Shown here: positions 20,750 to 30,996 of the stretch, in pieces
Numbering within the stretch: position 1 is the stretch's first letter
Layout: each line of letters opens with the position of its first letter
Assembly: GCA_014529385.2 (NCBI GenBank)
Contig: CM043966.1
Span: 94,397,587-94,461,586, forward strand
Length of the DNA: 64,000 nucleotides
From: Adiantum capillus-veneris
Lineage: Eukaryota > Streptophyta > Polypodiopsida > Polypodiales > Pteridaceae
Direction: 5' to 3'
Position numbers and translations under genes: made by a program
The notes under the pieces: generated by a model
What the model was told of the DNA's origin: nothing
Databases searched by the model: none
The model's input: only the letters and a program-made list of their open reading frames with translations

Positions 20750-23254
20750 TGTGGTATTGAAGATGGAAGAATCCCTTCATGCCTGCCAATGCCAACTCCA
20801 ACACATGCACGGGAACATGCGCTTGGTCTGCTGCATACCGGATGAACAAAAGTGAAGGAAAGCCGGAATTGAAACTTGCATTCTTAATGGAAAAGAAATA
20901 ATCAAAGTACATCCTTTGCTTGTATCCCCCTCTGTCATCCACAATCCGCAACTTGGTTGTAAGGTGCAGCGGAAGTGAATGTTGAACTTTGCTCAAGATG
21001 AGTGCTCCGAACTGTGCTCAAGGGTTCCTTTTACTTACGGAAGGGAGAGCCTTCCGTTCCTTTAGTGAGAGAGTGCAATGGACACAAACAAAGTGATGAA
21101 CACTGTGAATGAAGGTGCATGAGACTGAGAGATAGAGAGAGAAGAATACGACACCGGTCTGTTGTCAAACCCTCCTCTGAAGGCCCCACTCTCTATGGCG
21201 AGAGCGGTCTACTATTGATTGCACAAAACTCTACAATGCTTGGACTTGCCGACGATGAGGACGACGACGAGACGGGCTGAAATCTGAAAACGCTAATGGC
21301 TGAAATCTACAAATCTTTATCTGCTGAATTCTGACTCTATGTTGGTGACAATGTCGATGGCGACGACAACGTGCTGAAAACGTAGATGCTGATTTGCGCT
21401 TTCCAGGCTGAATCTGCAAACTACGCTTGATCTGACCGTGCGGCGAGGATTTGTTGCAGGAAGGTGAAATTTGCGAGGTTTGGGACTTACGGTGCAGAAT
21501 GTAAGTGCTGAAAACTGAAAACGCTCATGCTTCTGGGGCTTCTGTCACGAAGGAACTGCAAAACGCTAGTTGATGTGCTGCTCCAAAAACGTTAGGTCTG
21601 ATTTGGGGGTCTGCTGCAGAAACGCTAGGTATCTACTGAGTCTACTGTTGCCGGGTTGACCTGCAAGTTGCAAAACGCTGGCTGGTATGCAATTGCTGAA
21701 AACGCTGGCTGTTCTTGTGGCTGAAAACGCTATGTCTCCTGCCCGGGGGGGTCTTGCTGAGAAGGTGCACTGTTGGACACAGGTTCCTGCTGCCTCTTCT
21801 ATCAGAGAATGCTAGCGCTAGCTTTTCTTATATAGATGCTTGGCCAATTTGCCCTACCCAGTTTCCCAACAAAAGTCACTTAAAAATAATAAGTGAAAAT
21901 TGGCTAAAATAGGGAAAATAGGTCTATGCACTGTAAAAATGCTCATGATGGGTTCTGACTGTAATCTGATGATCATGCTGTGTGCAACCAGAGGATATGC
22001 ATCTACTCTAAGTGTCTGGGTATGCACGGTCTGCGAACAGACTCACAAAAGTGCCAGATCACTTTCTAATCTAGGCTGGCTGAACTGAACTGAACCCATG
22101 TCATGAAGTAGCTTGTCCACGTACACATAGGGTTAGATGTGCACGTGACATTGGTACACAGGTGTAACTGAGTCAACTTGCTACCCCTCTTTGAAGATGG
22201 GTGCCGAAACTCCATATTTGCCTGTGCAAGACAAGGCTGGAACTCCATATCAGCCTACATAAAGTCCTCTATAGGGATAACTATTTCAACAACTCCAAGA
22301 CAAAAGTGTTATTGCAAAAGACACAACAAATCAGCCAATCCATCTCCTTGAAGGAACATAGCCATAGGAATCCTCTCCGCTAGTGTTGAAGAAGATCCCA
22401 CAGTTGTCCAAACACTTTACTCTCTAAAAAAGAAAGTTGGAAAAAATTCTCTCCTTCTAGATCCGAAAGTGGTGCTCCCCTTGCAGGAAGCCACGCAACA
22501 TTACTCCATTTGGGAAAACTGAAGCAATCCAGCAATGCTCCACATCTTGAATCCTCCACAGGGTTCCCCTCGGTGAAGAGAGGTCAGGGTAAACAAGGGT
22601 AGAAGACGGAGAAGTCGTAGATGAGGGTCCATGGCCTCCACATGCCCAAATCAGCCCCGAAATGAAGAAAACACAGGAAAAAAATGGCAAGCTATTTCTC
22701 TCTCAATCAAGTCCAATACGGCAAGCAACAGAAGCAATGAAGACACGGACTGGCCTCTGATCCAGTGGACACCTCGACTCCAATCTGGTTCGACTCCGAA
22801 AAGATCCTTTGACACTAGAGAATGGGAAAAATAGGCCAAGGCTGGGAAAAAAATAGTCCCAGCCATCAGGAGCTTAGGCCATAGATAGAGCTAAACCCAG
22901 ACTGCACATAACTAGAAATATCCCAACATGAGAAAACTACCTCCCTTTGGCATGGCATAGCCACAAAACAGCCCTCATTCCCTATCACCTGTCCCTGGGA
23001 GATACCGGAACTGATTGGACAAATCCAGAAAGATGCCAGACTCTAACAGCAAAATCTAGCACAAAGATTTATGATTTACCTCGTAAAATGTACGTTTTGA
23101 GGTCATTTATTTTTCTTCATAGGTGGGCTTGTTGTGGTTTCTTGGTTAAGATGGTGGATTTAAAGATTTTGTCTGTAATAGGATGATAGTAAGATATAAG
23201 GAAGGGCTTGGTTTTTGAGAACTGAAGCAACGTGGTTTGTTTGGCTAAATGTAG
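20750..23254. other. Unassigned region with scattered AAAACGCT motifs
   Basis: No gene is recognised on either strand; a 90-codon minus-strand ORF at 20724-20996 has no known motif. Between about 21280 and 21735 the motif (G/C)(A/C)AAACGCT recurs roughly nine times at irregular 25-110 bp spacing. The rest is ordinary mid-GC sequence without direct repeats that I could pair. Confidence 0.4.
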
Positions 23255-23428
23255 GGAGCCCTGCGAAACCTCGTGCTGTCGCTGCAAACTGAGGTACTAA
23301 CAGGGGACATCTTACGAGATGCTATGCAACTTGGTGCCGATGACCTTCGGAGCCTTGTTCAAGTGGTGAAGGAAATGGTTCTTAGATACTATGGCCAGAC
23401 TTCTACTCAGAGCTCCTCTGAGCTATGA
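23255..23428 (+). CDS. Possible terminal exon of a host gene
   Basis: After TTTGGCTAAATGTAG (a reasonable 3' splice site) a phase-0 reading of 57 codons runs to TGA at 23426. It includes LRNLVLSLQTEVLTGDI, DAMQLGADDLRSLVQ and MVLRYYGQ. Composition and codon use look like a normal amphipathic protein end, unlike the transposon relics around it. AT-rich sequence resembling a 3' UTR follows to about 23700. I do not recognise the protein, and upstream exons were not found. It could be a captured fragment. Confidence 0.35.
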   Translation, partial: GALRNLVLSLQTEVLTGDILRDAMQLGADDLRSLVQVVKEMVLRYYGQTSTQSSSEL

Positions 23429-24047
23429 TTCATAATATTGGTAACAAATGCTGTCAATTTTATCACCTTTTATAGCCTGTTTGTATGATTTGTCTTCGGA
23501 AGTAGTTAAGTCATCGACTTTGTGTAGAAAGTATGGTTTATTTAAGTGAAGGAAGCTGTTTTCATAAAATTTGCCTCTTGTTTGGATCTTTCAATTTCGA
23601 TAGCTGTTTCTTGTGAACTTTTAATCAGCCAATTGTTTTACCTCTTTTTGTTCGGTCGTTTCTAATTTGATGTCTGCTTTTTGACAGATTCATTCTCAAT
23701 TAATCTAGTCTAGAAGTCTTTACAAGTTCGTGGGTGTTGTCTAGCTTCCATACTCTGTGATAGCAGCATGGCTCCAATGGACTTTGCGTATGTAGGGACT
23801 GAAGACACTAGGCAGTTTTGGATGCCCTGAGATTTATGGAAGAAAGTCTTTTGTATCTTTAAGCTCTTTGTATGGCATCAAGAAGACCCTGAACATTACT
23901 TTGGCCGAGGTATTTTGTGAGCTGTGCCTTGAAACCTTTTTGAGCATGTTACGAAGTAGACTCAGGCCTGCATATCCTACTTTTTTGCCTGTTCCTAGAT
24001 GTTGGAAAATGTGAAGGTACTTGGTTTAGAATTCGATGACAAAGAGC

Positions 24048-24048
<1 letters not shown>

Positions 24049-24085
<37 letters not shown>
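24049..24085 (+). repeat. Poly-C tract (37 C)
   Basis: An uninterrupted run of C. The length is probably unreliable; such tracts can mark assembly joins or G-quadruplex/i-motif DNA. Confidence 0.9.
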
Positions 24086-24086
<1 letters not shown>

Positions 24087-25140
24087 CAGGCCCGGAACAA
24101 CCCTCCCCCCAACAAAAGACCCAAAATGCTTAAGGAGTGATACTAGTGCAAATTAGAGGTGCATACAAGCAAAGTTATTCAATGCTGAAGCAAAATACAC
24201 AAGATCCTACTACGACATCTGCGCTACACCAAATGTAACATACAAAGATTCTTAGTGTAAGCGTCCCACCTTTGTAAGTAGATGGACCTATTTTAACTAC
24301 TAACTGCCTGCACAACGCCAATATGAGTGTGGATTCATGCTAGCTTAGGTTAGCACTCTCTTGGCAAACGGCGCCAGCCCACATGCACCCAATCCTCACA
24401 TCTGCACTTTGTCTACCATCTACAAAACACATAAGCTAAGGGAGAAGATATACTCTTAACAATACATAGAATCATAGGCTACAATTAACACACACTCATC
24501 AACAATGCGGGCACTATACATGAAAATGCACTCATGCACACATTGGAGAGACCACCTTTTGTGCATGCATGAGAGGCCACCTCTCTCAACACACTAAGCA
24601 TATGAACAAATGATCAACATGATCAATCAGCAACGGAGACATACATGTGCAGACATGCGTTTTGGAGAAATTGCCTCTCTTCACAAACACAAGCACATGC
24701 ACAAATGATCACAGATACATGCACACAACTTGCAACCAACGAGAGAGCATAGACTCAATGGAGAAGATAGCATAAACCAAGATCTTCATCACCATTGCAC
24801 CATCACACTAGCATCAACAATCAAGCAAGAAGCTACGGAAAATAGATGAGGTCAAAAGTCCCTTGACCTCTTGGAAAATAGTTAATACTTGGGATTTTTA
24901 CTAGCATTTGTTCTAACTCTAAACGATATTTAGGTGAAGATCACCCATGATCTTGAGAAATAGACAAAAATTATGGAAAAATTCCACAAAAAACTTCGTA
25001 CGACATCAACACTATTTTCTAATGGCTGACAAAGCCTTAAAACTCCTACCGGAATACAGTCTTCTTTGAAGACATTATCGAATATTATTATGTTGAGATT
25101 TGCTTCACTATGGACTTCTTGATGTGGTACACCTCTTATG
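24086..25140. other. Unassigned stretch before the PLE array
   Basis: No ORF above background. ACA/TGCA-rich sequence with loosely repeated ACATGCACAAATGATC-like words lies at 24500-24760. It may include the 3' region of an older PLE, since a PLE-type terminal pseudoknot follows immediately. Confidence 0.35.
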
Positions 25141-25143
25141 AGT

Positions 25144-25193
25144 AGGCAGTAGGCCCATACTCGATGAGACTATTGCCTTAACATTGAGTATGG
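25144..25193 (+). ncRNA. PLE 3'-terminal pseudoknot, copy 0
   Basis: Stem 1 is AGGCAGTAG (25144-25152) with CTATTGCCT (25170-25178). Stem 2 is CCATACTCGATG (25155-25166) with CATTGAGTATGG (25182-25193). The strands interleave as in an H-type pseudoknot. TACCTGGGTAAGGGCGGGC and (CA)n follow. No RT gene precedes it, so this is the 3' tip of a lost or strongly truncated copy. Confidence 0.75.
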
Positions 25194-25213
25194 TACCTGG
25201 GTAAGGGCGGGCG

Positions 25214-25215
<2 letters not shown>

Positions 25216-25272
<57 letters not shown>

Positions 25273-25318
25273 ACACACACTTGGTCACTTTACTCTGCTA
25301 TGAGATTGCTTCATCCTT

Positions 25319-25360
<42 letters not shown>
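25216..25360 (+). repeat. (CA)n microsatellite, left boundary of PLE-A
   Basis: CA repeats at 25216-25280 and 25321-25360, separated by 40 bp of unique sequence. PLE-A begins directly after. Confidence 0.95.
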
Positions 25361-25364
<4 letters not shown>

Positions 25365-25455
25365 AATACACGAGTTGTTTCTCAAGTGTCACCACTTTAT
25401 TTGGTTTGGAAAAAAAACTTTTTTTCAAAAAAAACCCCCTCTTTGCTCTTCACAT

Positions 25456-25986
25456 TTACAGGTCTAGTAGACCATCCATGACATGATTACACAAACAGCT
25501 GTCACGGTAGAAACAGGTGTTTGGACGTTCTGACAAAGGTAGGATTCGAGTGGATAAGAGTACACCATACTCCAAGGTTCGTGGTGTGATATTGAAATAA
25601 CCTCTGAGGGGCTGGCCATAACTGCGATACAAAAAAATCTTTCGAAAAGGAAGAAACTGCGCTAGCAGGTATAATCGCTCTGAGAAACCTCGCTTCATTG
25701 AGTATTCTACATAATAGTATCGTGGCCCTATACCCATTGCTTCAGTTACCATCGCCAGACGAATGTTATTCCTAAAATGCTCTCTACCCCAAAGTGTCAC
25801 CCTGGTCACTCGGTTCTGATGTGTCCACCACTTCGTCTGAGTCACAGATGTGCCTAACTGCGGAAATAAAAGTCGTTCGTAACGGAGGAGTGTGGCTCGC
25901 TTAGTAGACTCACTTGACTGCTGAAGATGTGCAATAGATATTGCTAAAACCTGTTCCCCAGTATGAGCCATAACAGAAGAAGACAC
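25456..25986 (-). CDS. Antisense ORF in PLE-A pseudo-LTR 1, unknown function
   Basis: A 176-codon ORF runs against the direction of the RT. A TATA-like CTATATAAG (minus strand, about 26083-26091) lies roughly 100 bp upstream of its ATG at 25986. The protein is rich in Arg, Tyr and Leu, with YERLLFPQLGTSV, TKWWTHQNRVTRV and PRYYYVEYSMKRGF. I see no GIY-YIG, zinc finger, signal peptide or membrane segment. The second pseudo-LTR keeps it open with three amino-acid changes (33252-33782), but the repeats are so similar that this is weak evidence of selection. Chance ORF is the alternative. Confidence 0.35.
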   Translation of the reverse strand: MSSSVMAHTGEQVLAISIAHLQQSSESTKRATLLRYERLLFPQLGTSVTQTKWWTHQNRVTRVTLWGREHFRNNIRLAMVTEAMGIGPRYYYVEYSMKRGFSERLYLLAQFLPFRKIFLYRSYGQPLRGYFNITPRTLEYGVLLSTRILPLSERPNTCFYRDSCLCNHVMDGLLDL

Positions 25987-26666
25987 CTGATAACAATGTT
26001 GGATATTTACTTATAAACTTGGAATCAGCTACTCTCAACAATTGCTATACACTTGGTTTTTTAAAAAAAAAGAGATGCTCGTCTTATATAGACTGATTGA
26101 TGACTGAACCCAATGGTTGTGGTTAAAAGCACTATACTTTGTAGGCCTCATCTAGTTTTGCTTCAGCTTCTGTCTCTAAAAACTGTCCTAGTGTACGGAG
26201 ATTTTACCTTAGACTATGAAGAGATATGGTGGTACAGAATACTTGCGGTTTGTATCCAACATGGATTGAGGGCACTAGCTTGTATAAAGACCGTATATCG
26301 GTTTTTCTGGGCTTACATTCACTTGCTATCTAGTGCCACTTTATTGATTTAATAACTTGTTGTAGTGTGAGTGTGGGACCGCCTTTTAAAAAAACAATCC
26401 TTGTATAAATCTCACCGTATGAGAGCTTTTCAGTATCTGCAGTACCCTATTATGTGTATCACGCTCTGGCGTTCTGCAGTCTGTAAGGTTTTCCCGTGCT
26501 TGGCTGAGCTGAGACGTTTCGTGAGCTCGCGTCTGGCTTCTCCTCAGGCTTCACATTCACAGATCTTATGCTGAGTAAGATCCCGGAGTAAAAGGTCTTG
26601 GAAGCCGGCCGTGATAGGGAAGCGTGCAGTATTCGTACCCGTCTGCAGAGTGATAGAAAGCTCGCC

Positions 26667-26705
26667 TATAAATGATCATCAGGTGAGCACCTATGCTCAC
26701 TTAGC
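26667..26705 (+). promoter_or_regulatory. PLE-A promoter and leader palindrome, copy 1
   Basis: TATAAA at 26667-26672 is followed by GTGAGCA (26683-26689), loop CCTA, TGCTCAC (26694-26700) and TTAGC. The same TATA, GTGAG...CTCAC, TTAGC order occurs in families B and C with different but still pairing stems. Confidence 0.7.
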
Positions 26706-26721
26706 ACTGTGATTCGTGATC

Positions 26722-26748
26722 ATGGAGACCTCTGCGTCAAGCTTACAG
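26722..26748 (+). CDS. PLE-A putative first coding exon, copy 1
   Basis: Nine codons, METSASSLQ, end in CAG followed by GTTATA, a usable 5' splice site. It lies 50 bp downstream of the TATA box. In families B and C the same position holds a 19-20 codon exon that ends in CA(G/A) before GT, also in phase 0. In A the putative acceptors before ORF1 (ATGCAG at 29636) and ORF2 (TTTACAG at 30996) are in phase 0, so this exon could give either protein its start codon. This is inferred from sequence only. Confidence 0.5.
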
Positions 26749-28775
26749 GTTATATTTCTGTTGATTTTCTAGTTTTTTAAACAAAGAGGAGATAATATGA
26801 AATGGATTCTGCCTATTTGCGTAACGGGAAGTCATGCTTCAAATTTATGATTGGTATATTTGTGAATGTTGGTAAAATGTAACTGCTCTTGGATCTGGTG
26901 CTTGAGGAAGTGTTTTGGACTGGGTTCTAGATGAATCTTTGAAATTATGGCAGGGGCATTTTTCTACCAGATGATTATGATGCTAAAAGATTCAATAGGG
27001 GGCAGCCGAATGGGTTGGAATGTGATAAGGATGTTGATAATATACATATCAGCGAACGGTGTTGATTTGAAAGCATTTAAAACAAAAATTTATTTTCTGC
27101 TGCCATGGGGTTTTTTTTTTTTTTTTGCCGGGGGTGTTGCTTACTAAGGAATAAATTGCAGGTTTTATCTCTGTTTTTAAAAAAAAAGGGGGGGTGATAT
27201 TATTAATCAGATGCTGCCTGTGTACCTGACGGGAATTGTGGCCTTAAAAACTATGATTGAGATACCAGCTAACAATGAGAGATTGTGACTGTTCTTTTAA
27301 CTTGACCGGGTGCTAGAGGAAGTGCTCGGACTGGATATTGGATGGAATTTTGAAACTATGGCTGGAGTATAGTGTTACCAGATGACTGTGACTCGAGCAG
27401 TGTACTGTATGGCATCCTAGTGGGATGTAATGAGATGAAGATATTGATGTTATGCATTAAATGGGTGTTGATTTGAAGCAATTAAAAAACTTGAAAATGT
27501 CTGCTGACATTACTTTGTGCCGAGGTTGTTGCGTACTACTTGTAATCTGGAAGCTAAAAATGAAACTTTTTAAAGAATGGTTGTAACTCATTATTTGTAT
27601 TAAGTGGACTGGCTGAAGATGCCGATTTCTTGAAGAAGGTAAGTATGATTCGGATTACTGCAGGGTTTTTGAATCAGGCTGATGGTTTTATAAAAATATA
27701 TATAAAATATGTATAGCTCAAAATTGTGTACAGAGACTGTCGGATTTTCTGATAAAGGTGAAAAACTTGAGGTTCGGTTTACGATAGGTACATTTACTGA
27801 CTGCCGACTTACTGTGTCCTTGATGCTTATACCTAATGTCGTGAAAAGTCTAATGAGACTCTGGCTGAACGGATAAAGATGTTCCAAGTTGATTGCCTAA
27901 TTGGATGAGGCTCGGAAAGCTGAAAATAAGCTTCGCATACCCTAAATTGTTGGAAATTTGGTTATGTTTCTTCTCCCTCGTTTGTTTTTTACCATAATAT
28001 TTCACAAGATGGTTCATGTAGTGTAAGGTCTGCTTGGCGAATCTCTGATTCAGCATATCAAATGACTGCTTCTGGCTGGGACGGTGTTTTTTTCTTGAGA
28101 AAAAACAAATAAACTTTACACCGTATGACTCGCTTCGTAGATGATATCTCATATTTATGTGAACTTCACTTGGCCTACTGATATGCAATATGCTCTTGAC
28201 TTGATACGTTTACTTCAAGTATATAAATTTTTTTCGAAAAGTGGCGAGACGTGCTCTAATGACTGAGCTATCTAAAAAACTAGCGTATGATGACTGGTTT
28301 TATTACAAACTTTGGCAAAAGGCTGTTAGTCATTGCATAATGACAGCGGGGGTTTTTTTTAATTTTTTTTTTTTGATTTATAGCTTGAAAGGGCTTAGAT
28401 CTGAAGAGTAGTTAAATTTTTCTGGTTTATAAAATATATATACTTAAAAAGTATTTTGGATTATGATCTGGTCCGAAAGTAAAAATTTTTTTCATTTCGA
28501 ATTAGGTGCTATCCATAACTGAAAACTGGCCTTTCATGGCATTTAGTTTGTAGTGCTTTCGTGTCCGATTAAGAAGGCAGGTCGTGTCTGACTTGGATAA
28601 AACTACCTATAAAAAACCTACTAAGGTTTGGGAAATTTCCTTAAGTTTTTAAATCCTAATATTAGAACAGCTACACTAAGATGAACTCCACTTTCCATAT
28701 TGGATTGGCAATAATCCATGGATCTGTTTTATTTTAAACAAAGATACTAGATAAGAACTGTGTGAAATTTTAAAA

Positions 28776-28870
28776 GTGACATGGATAACAACTGGGATGC
28801 CCAGCATCACCTGCGTACAGTCATGTGCTAACGAATTGTTTTCTTGTGGCTATGGGTGCAGGTGAGGGCT
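28776..28870 (+). ncRNA. Conserved structured motif S, PLE-A copy 1
   Basis: A block GTGACATGGATAACAACT...GGTGAGGGCT is shared with families B and, weakly, a fourth copy. CTGGG-ATG-CCCAG is a local hairpin in A. CACCTGC (near 28809) pairs with GCAGGTG (near 28858-28864), enclosing an inner helix (AGTCATG with TGTGGCT here, AGAGCAA with TTGCTCT in B1), that is, different bases but still paired. Ribozyme, export or packaging signal, or a recursive splice point (GGTGCAG followed by GTGAGG) are possible. Confidence 0.6.
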
Positions 28871-29122
28871 GCCTTCTTTTAAAGCATTCAGTTCTAAGTT
28901 GGTGATGACTATGGATGTTCGCTTAACTTGAAGCTACATTACTCCGAAGTTGGGGATGGCTTCACCCCATGATTTACATTGATATCTATACTGCCTTGTA
29001 CAATATTTGTTTTCAACTGCAAATAGATTATTGTACAATTCCACTGTATAGTCCTAGAATTAGTGGTCTGTGAACTGTGGTGTTCGTTTGCGTATATATA
29101 GGTTTATATATTTAGAACTACT

Positions 29123-29630
29123 ACACACACAATAAACGCATAAGAGAGACTGACGTGTAGGTTGTCTCTCTCAGACCCTAGCTCTAGTTAGAAAAAATCG
29201 CCTACTATTATATAAATCTTTTTTTATATGATAATAGGCTGGGGTGCTATCACACAGTCACTGTGGTTCTCATTGACCCGACTGGTGAAAGGTTGCTAGC
29301 ACTACCATTCCACTCTATACTCTCATTTTTCAAAAAAATCCCCTGTCTTTTACTTTTCATTTCACGAGTGTATTAAGTCTGTCTACCAGGTTACTGGAAA
29401 GCTCACTGCTAGAATAACGGTCTGCTCTGACCCGGAAAAAAGAGCTCTGATTTCAGAAAAACTACGGCTTGCTAAAGAAATTGAAAGCTTCTTTCCTTAT
29501 ATCTCTTATAGAATTCGGCCCTATTTACACAGGACTGTAAAATTCAATAAGAAGTAAAAAGCTGGATAAGGGTTTCTAGACCACTCAACTCCTCCTTACG
29601 ATGTAATCTAACAAATGTTCTTGAAAATCT
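29123..29630 (+). other. PLE-A unique leader before ORF1
   Basis: This non-repeated segment links the internal ACACACAC to ORF1. It includes an imperfect 17-bp hairpin (GCCTACTATTATATAAA at about 29199-29215 with TTTATATGATAATAGGC at about 29223-29239). It ends with CTATGCAG, a candidate 3' splice site. No ORF of note. Confidence 0.5.
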
Positions 29631-30989
29631 ATGCAGATTGTTTCCTTATCCCAAGGGCTCTCTCTTCCTATGGAACCCCTTTCCGTCGCTTCGTTACTTG
29701 TATTGAAGTGTATACAAGATAATGAGGCTTCAACCTTAATTTGTGATGCCTCTAAGGATTCTAGTCTGTCTCTTGTCCAGCTTATCTCATTTGACCAATG
29801 GATGAAGGTGCTTGCTCTCCTTGTCAAGAATAAATCTGATGGTATCAACCTATTGCTGGAGTTTGCTTCGAATCTAGCTGGTATTTCAAAAACCCATATG
29901 GAAGACTTAGCTTCCTTCTCGTCTAAAGGATCTGAACTCTCCAATCTCCTCAGAAAATTTTGCGGGCTTAGTCCCATCTTTATTACGGCTCCTTCTACTC
30001 CTATAGTTCCTCCCCCGAACAGCCTATTTTGTAGGGATGCTGCTGCTTTGGAAGCAGTAAAAGAATTTCAGAAGGACCTTTGCTCACTTAGTGAAGCGTC
30101 CCTGTTGGATATGGTGCCGAAAGTATCTAGGGCCTTTCCTTTTTTACCTTCGCGTCAGATTGAGGTAGAATCCTTGGGCGTAGAGCACAAACTATGGCTG
30201 TTCCCAAATAAAGGGTTTATTGCACCTATTTCGATGGAAACTTGGGTCTTCCTTGCCAACTTGGCGCCTTCCACTATTGAGGAGTGCAGACTTAAAGTCC
30301 TCAAAGGAATTCAGCTTTTGGATAAAGGTGATCTGATTAAAGCTCCGTTCAATATGAATTTCTTGGATAAAAAAAAGTGCAGTTCAAATACTGGGTTATA
30401 TGCAAGAACCAAAGGTGTAATGACCTTTAGTAAAAGCAATGCAGATTACTATACTGAAACAGTATGGAATGTATTCAGGCCATACCTTAAGTGTGCATGC
30501 AGGTTTTTAGACCCTAAAGCGTCTTGCGAATCAAGCATCATCTGGTTTGACCATGCAATTCGGTTTGCCCTCAACAATCTACCGAGTATCTTTCCTGACA
30601 AAGCTGAAGAATTTCATCTCTCCCTTTTTTGCTCATGGCTTGGTGGTCAAGCTAGGGAGCTAGTCCTAGCTCAGATAGCTTTTATTCAATACAGATCTAT
30701 TATGTGTGACACCCTCCAGGAGCTTGGTTCAGATGAGTGTGGCACTCTTCTAACCACATATGGCAGTTACAAAGGAATAAAGAGTATTGTGGGGCAAATC
30801 AAGCCTAGTATTGATGATGATGAAACTCAAGTCTCCAAACGTCCTAACACTCTCATCTCTCCTGCTGCTTCTTACACCTCCTTTCTGACTCCCTCCTCAA
30901 GTGATGCTGTTTTTGAAAAAGGGAGGGGTAGAAGTTATGTGAGAGGCCGGGGAAGGAACCTACCAATCAGAAATCTTTTGGATATGTAA
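29631..30989 (+). CDS. PLE-A ORF1, unknown, RG-rich C-terminus
   Basis: A 452-codon ORF, intact. Conserved blocks shared with the broken ORF1 of family B include CRDAAALEAVKEFQKDLCSL, EVESLGVEHKLWLFPNKG, LIKAPFNMNFLDKKKC, DPKASCESSIIWFDHA and LLTTYGSYKGIK. The C-terminus (KGRGRSYVRGRGRN) is Arg/Gly-rich, suggesting RNA or DNA binding. It has no zinc knuckle, GIY-YIG or coiled coil that I can see. The ATG at 29631 overlaps a candidate acceptor (ATGCAG), so the true start may be the upstream exon METSASSLQ, in phase. ORF2 follows, overlapping in another frame. By position it would be the RNP partner of the RT, by inference. Confidence 0.8.
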   Translation: MQIVSLSQGLSLPMEPLSVASLLVLKCIQDNEASTLICDASKDSSLSLVQLISFDQWMKVLALLVKNKSDGINLLLEFASNLAGISKTHMEDLASFSSKGSELSNLLRKFCGLSPIFITAPSTPIVPPPNSLFCRDAAALEAVKEFQKDLCSLSEASLLDMVPKVSRAFPFLPSRQIEVESLGVEHKLWLFPNKGFIAPISMETWVFLANLAPSTIEECRLKVLKGIQLLDKGDLIKAPFNMNFLDKKKCSSNTGLYARTKGVMTFSKSNADYYTETVWNVFRPYLKCACRFLDPKASCESSIIWFDHAIRFALNNLPSIFPDKAEEFHLSLFCSWLGGQARELVLAQIAFIQYRSIMCDTLQELGSDECGTLLTTYGSYKGIKSIVGQIKPSIDDDETQVSKRPNTLISPAASYTSFLTPSSSDAVFEKGRGRSYVRGRGRNLPIRNLLDM

Positions 30990-30996
30990 TTTACAG

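Larger units (their letters stand above)
25361..29122 (+). repeat. PLE-A pseudo-LTR 1 (3.76 kb)
   Basis: Begins CGCTAATACACGAG right after (CA)n. It is a direct repeat of 33157-36921. It contains an antisense ORF, a TATA box and leader palindrome, a mini first exon and the structured motif S. It reaches an internal ACACACAC (29123-29130) and continues here into unique leader sequence. Confidence 0.9.

Noticed and set aside
27850-28188. 112-codon minus-strand ORF in PLE-A pseudo-LTR (copy at 35646-35984)
   Set aside because: It is conserved only because the pseudo-LTRs are recent duplicates; there is no promoter, motif or family B counterpart.
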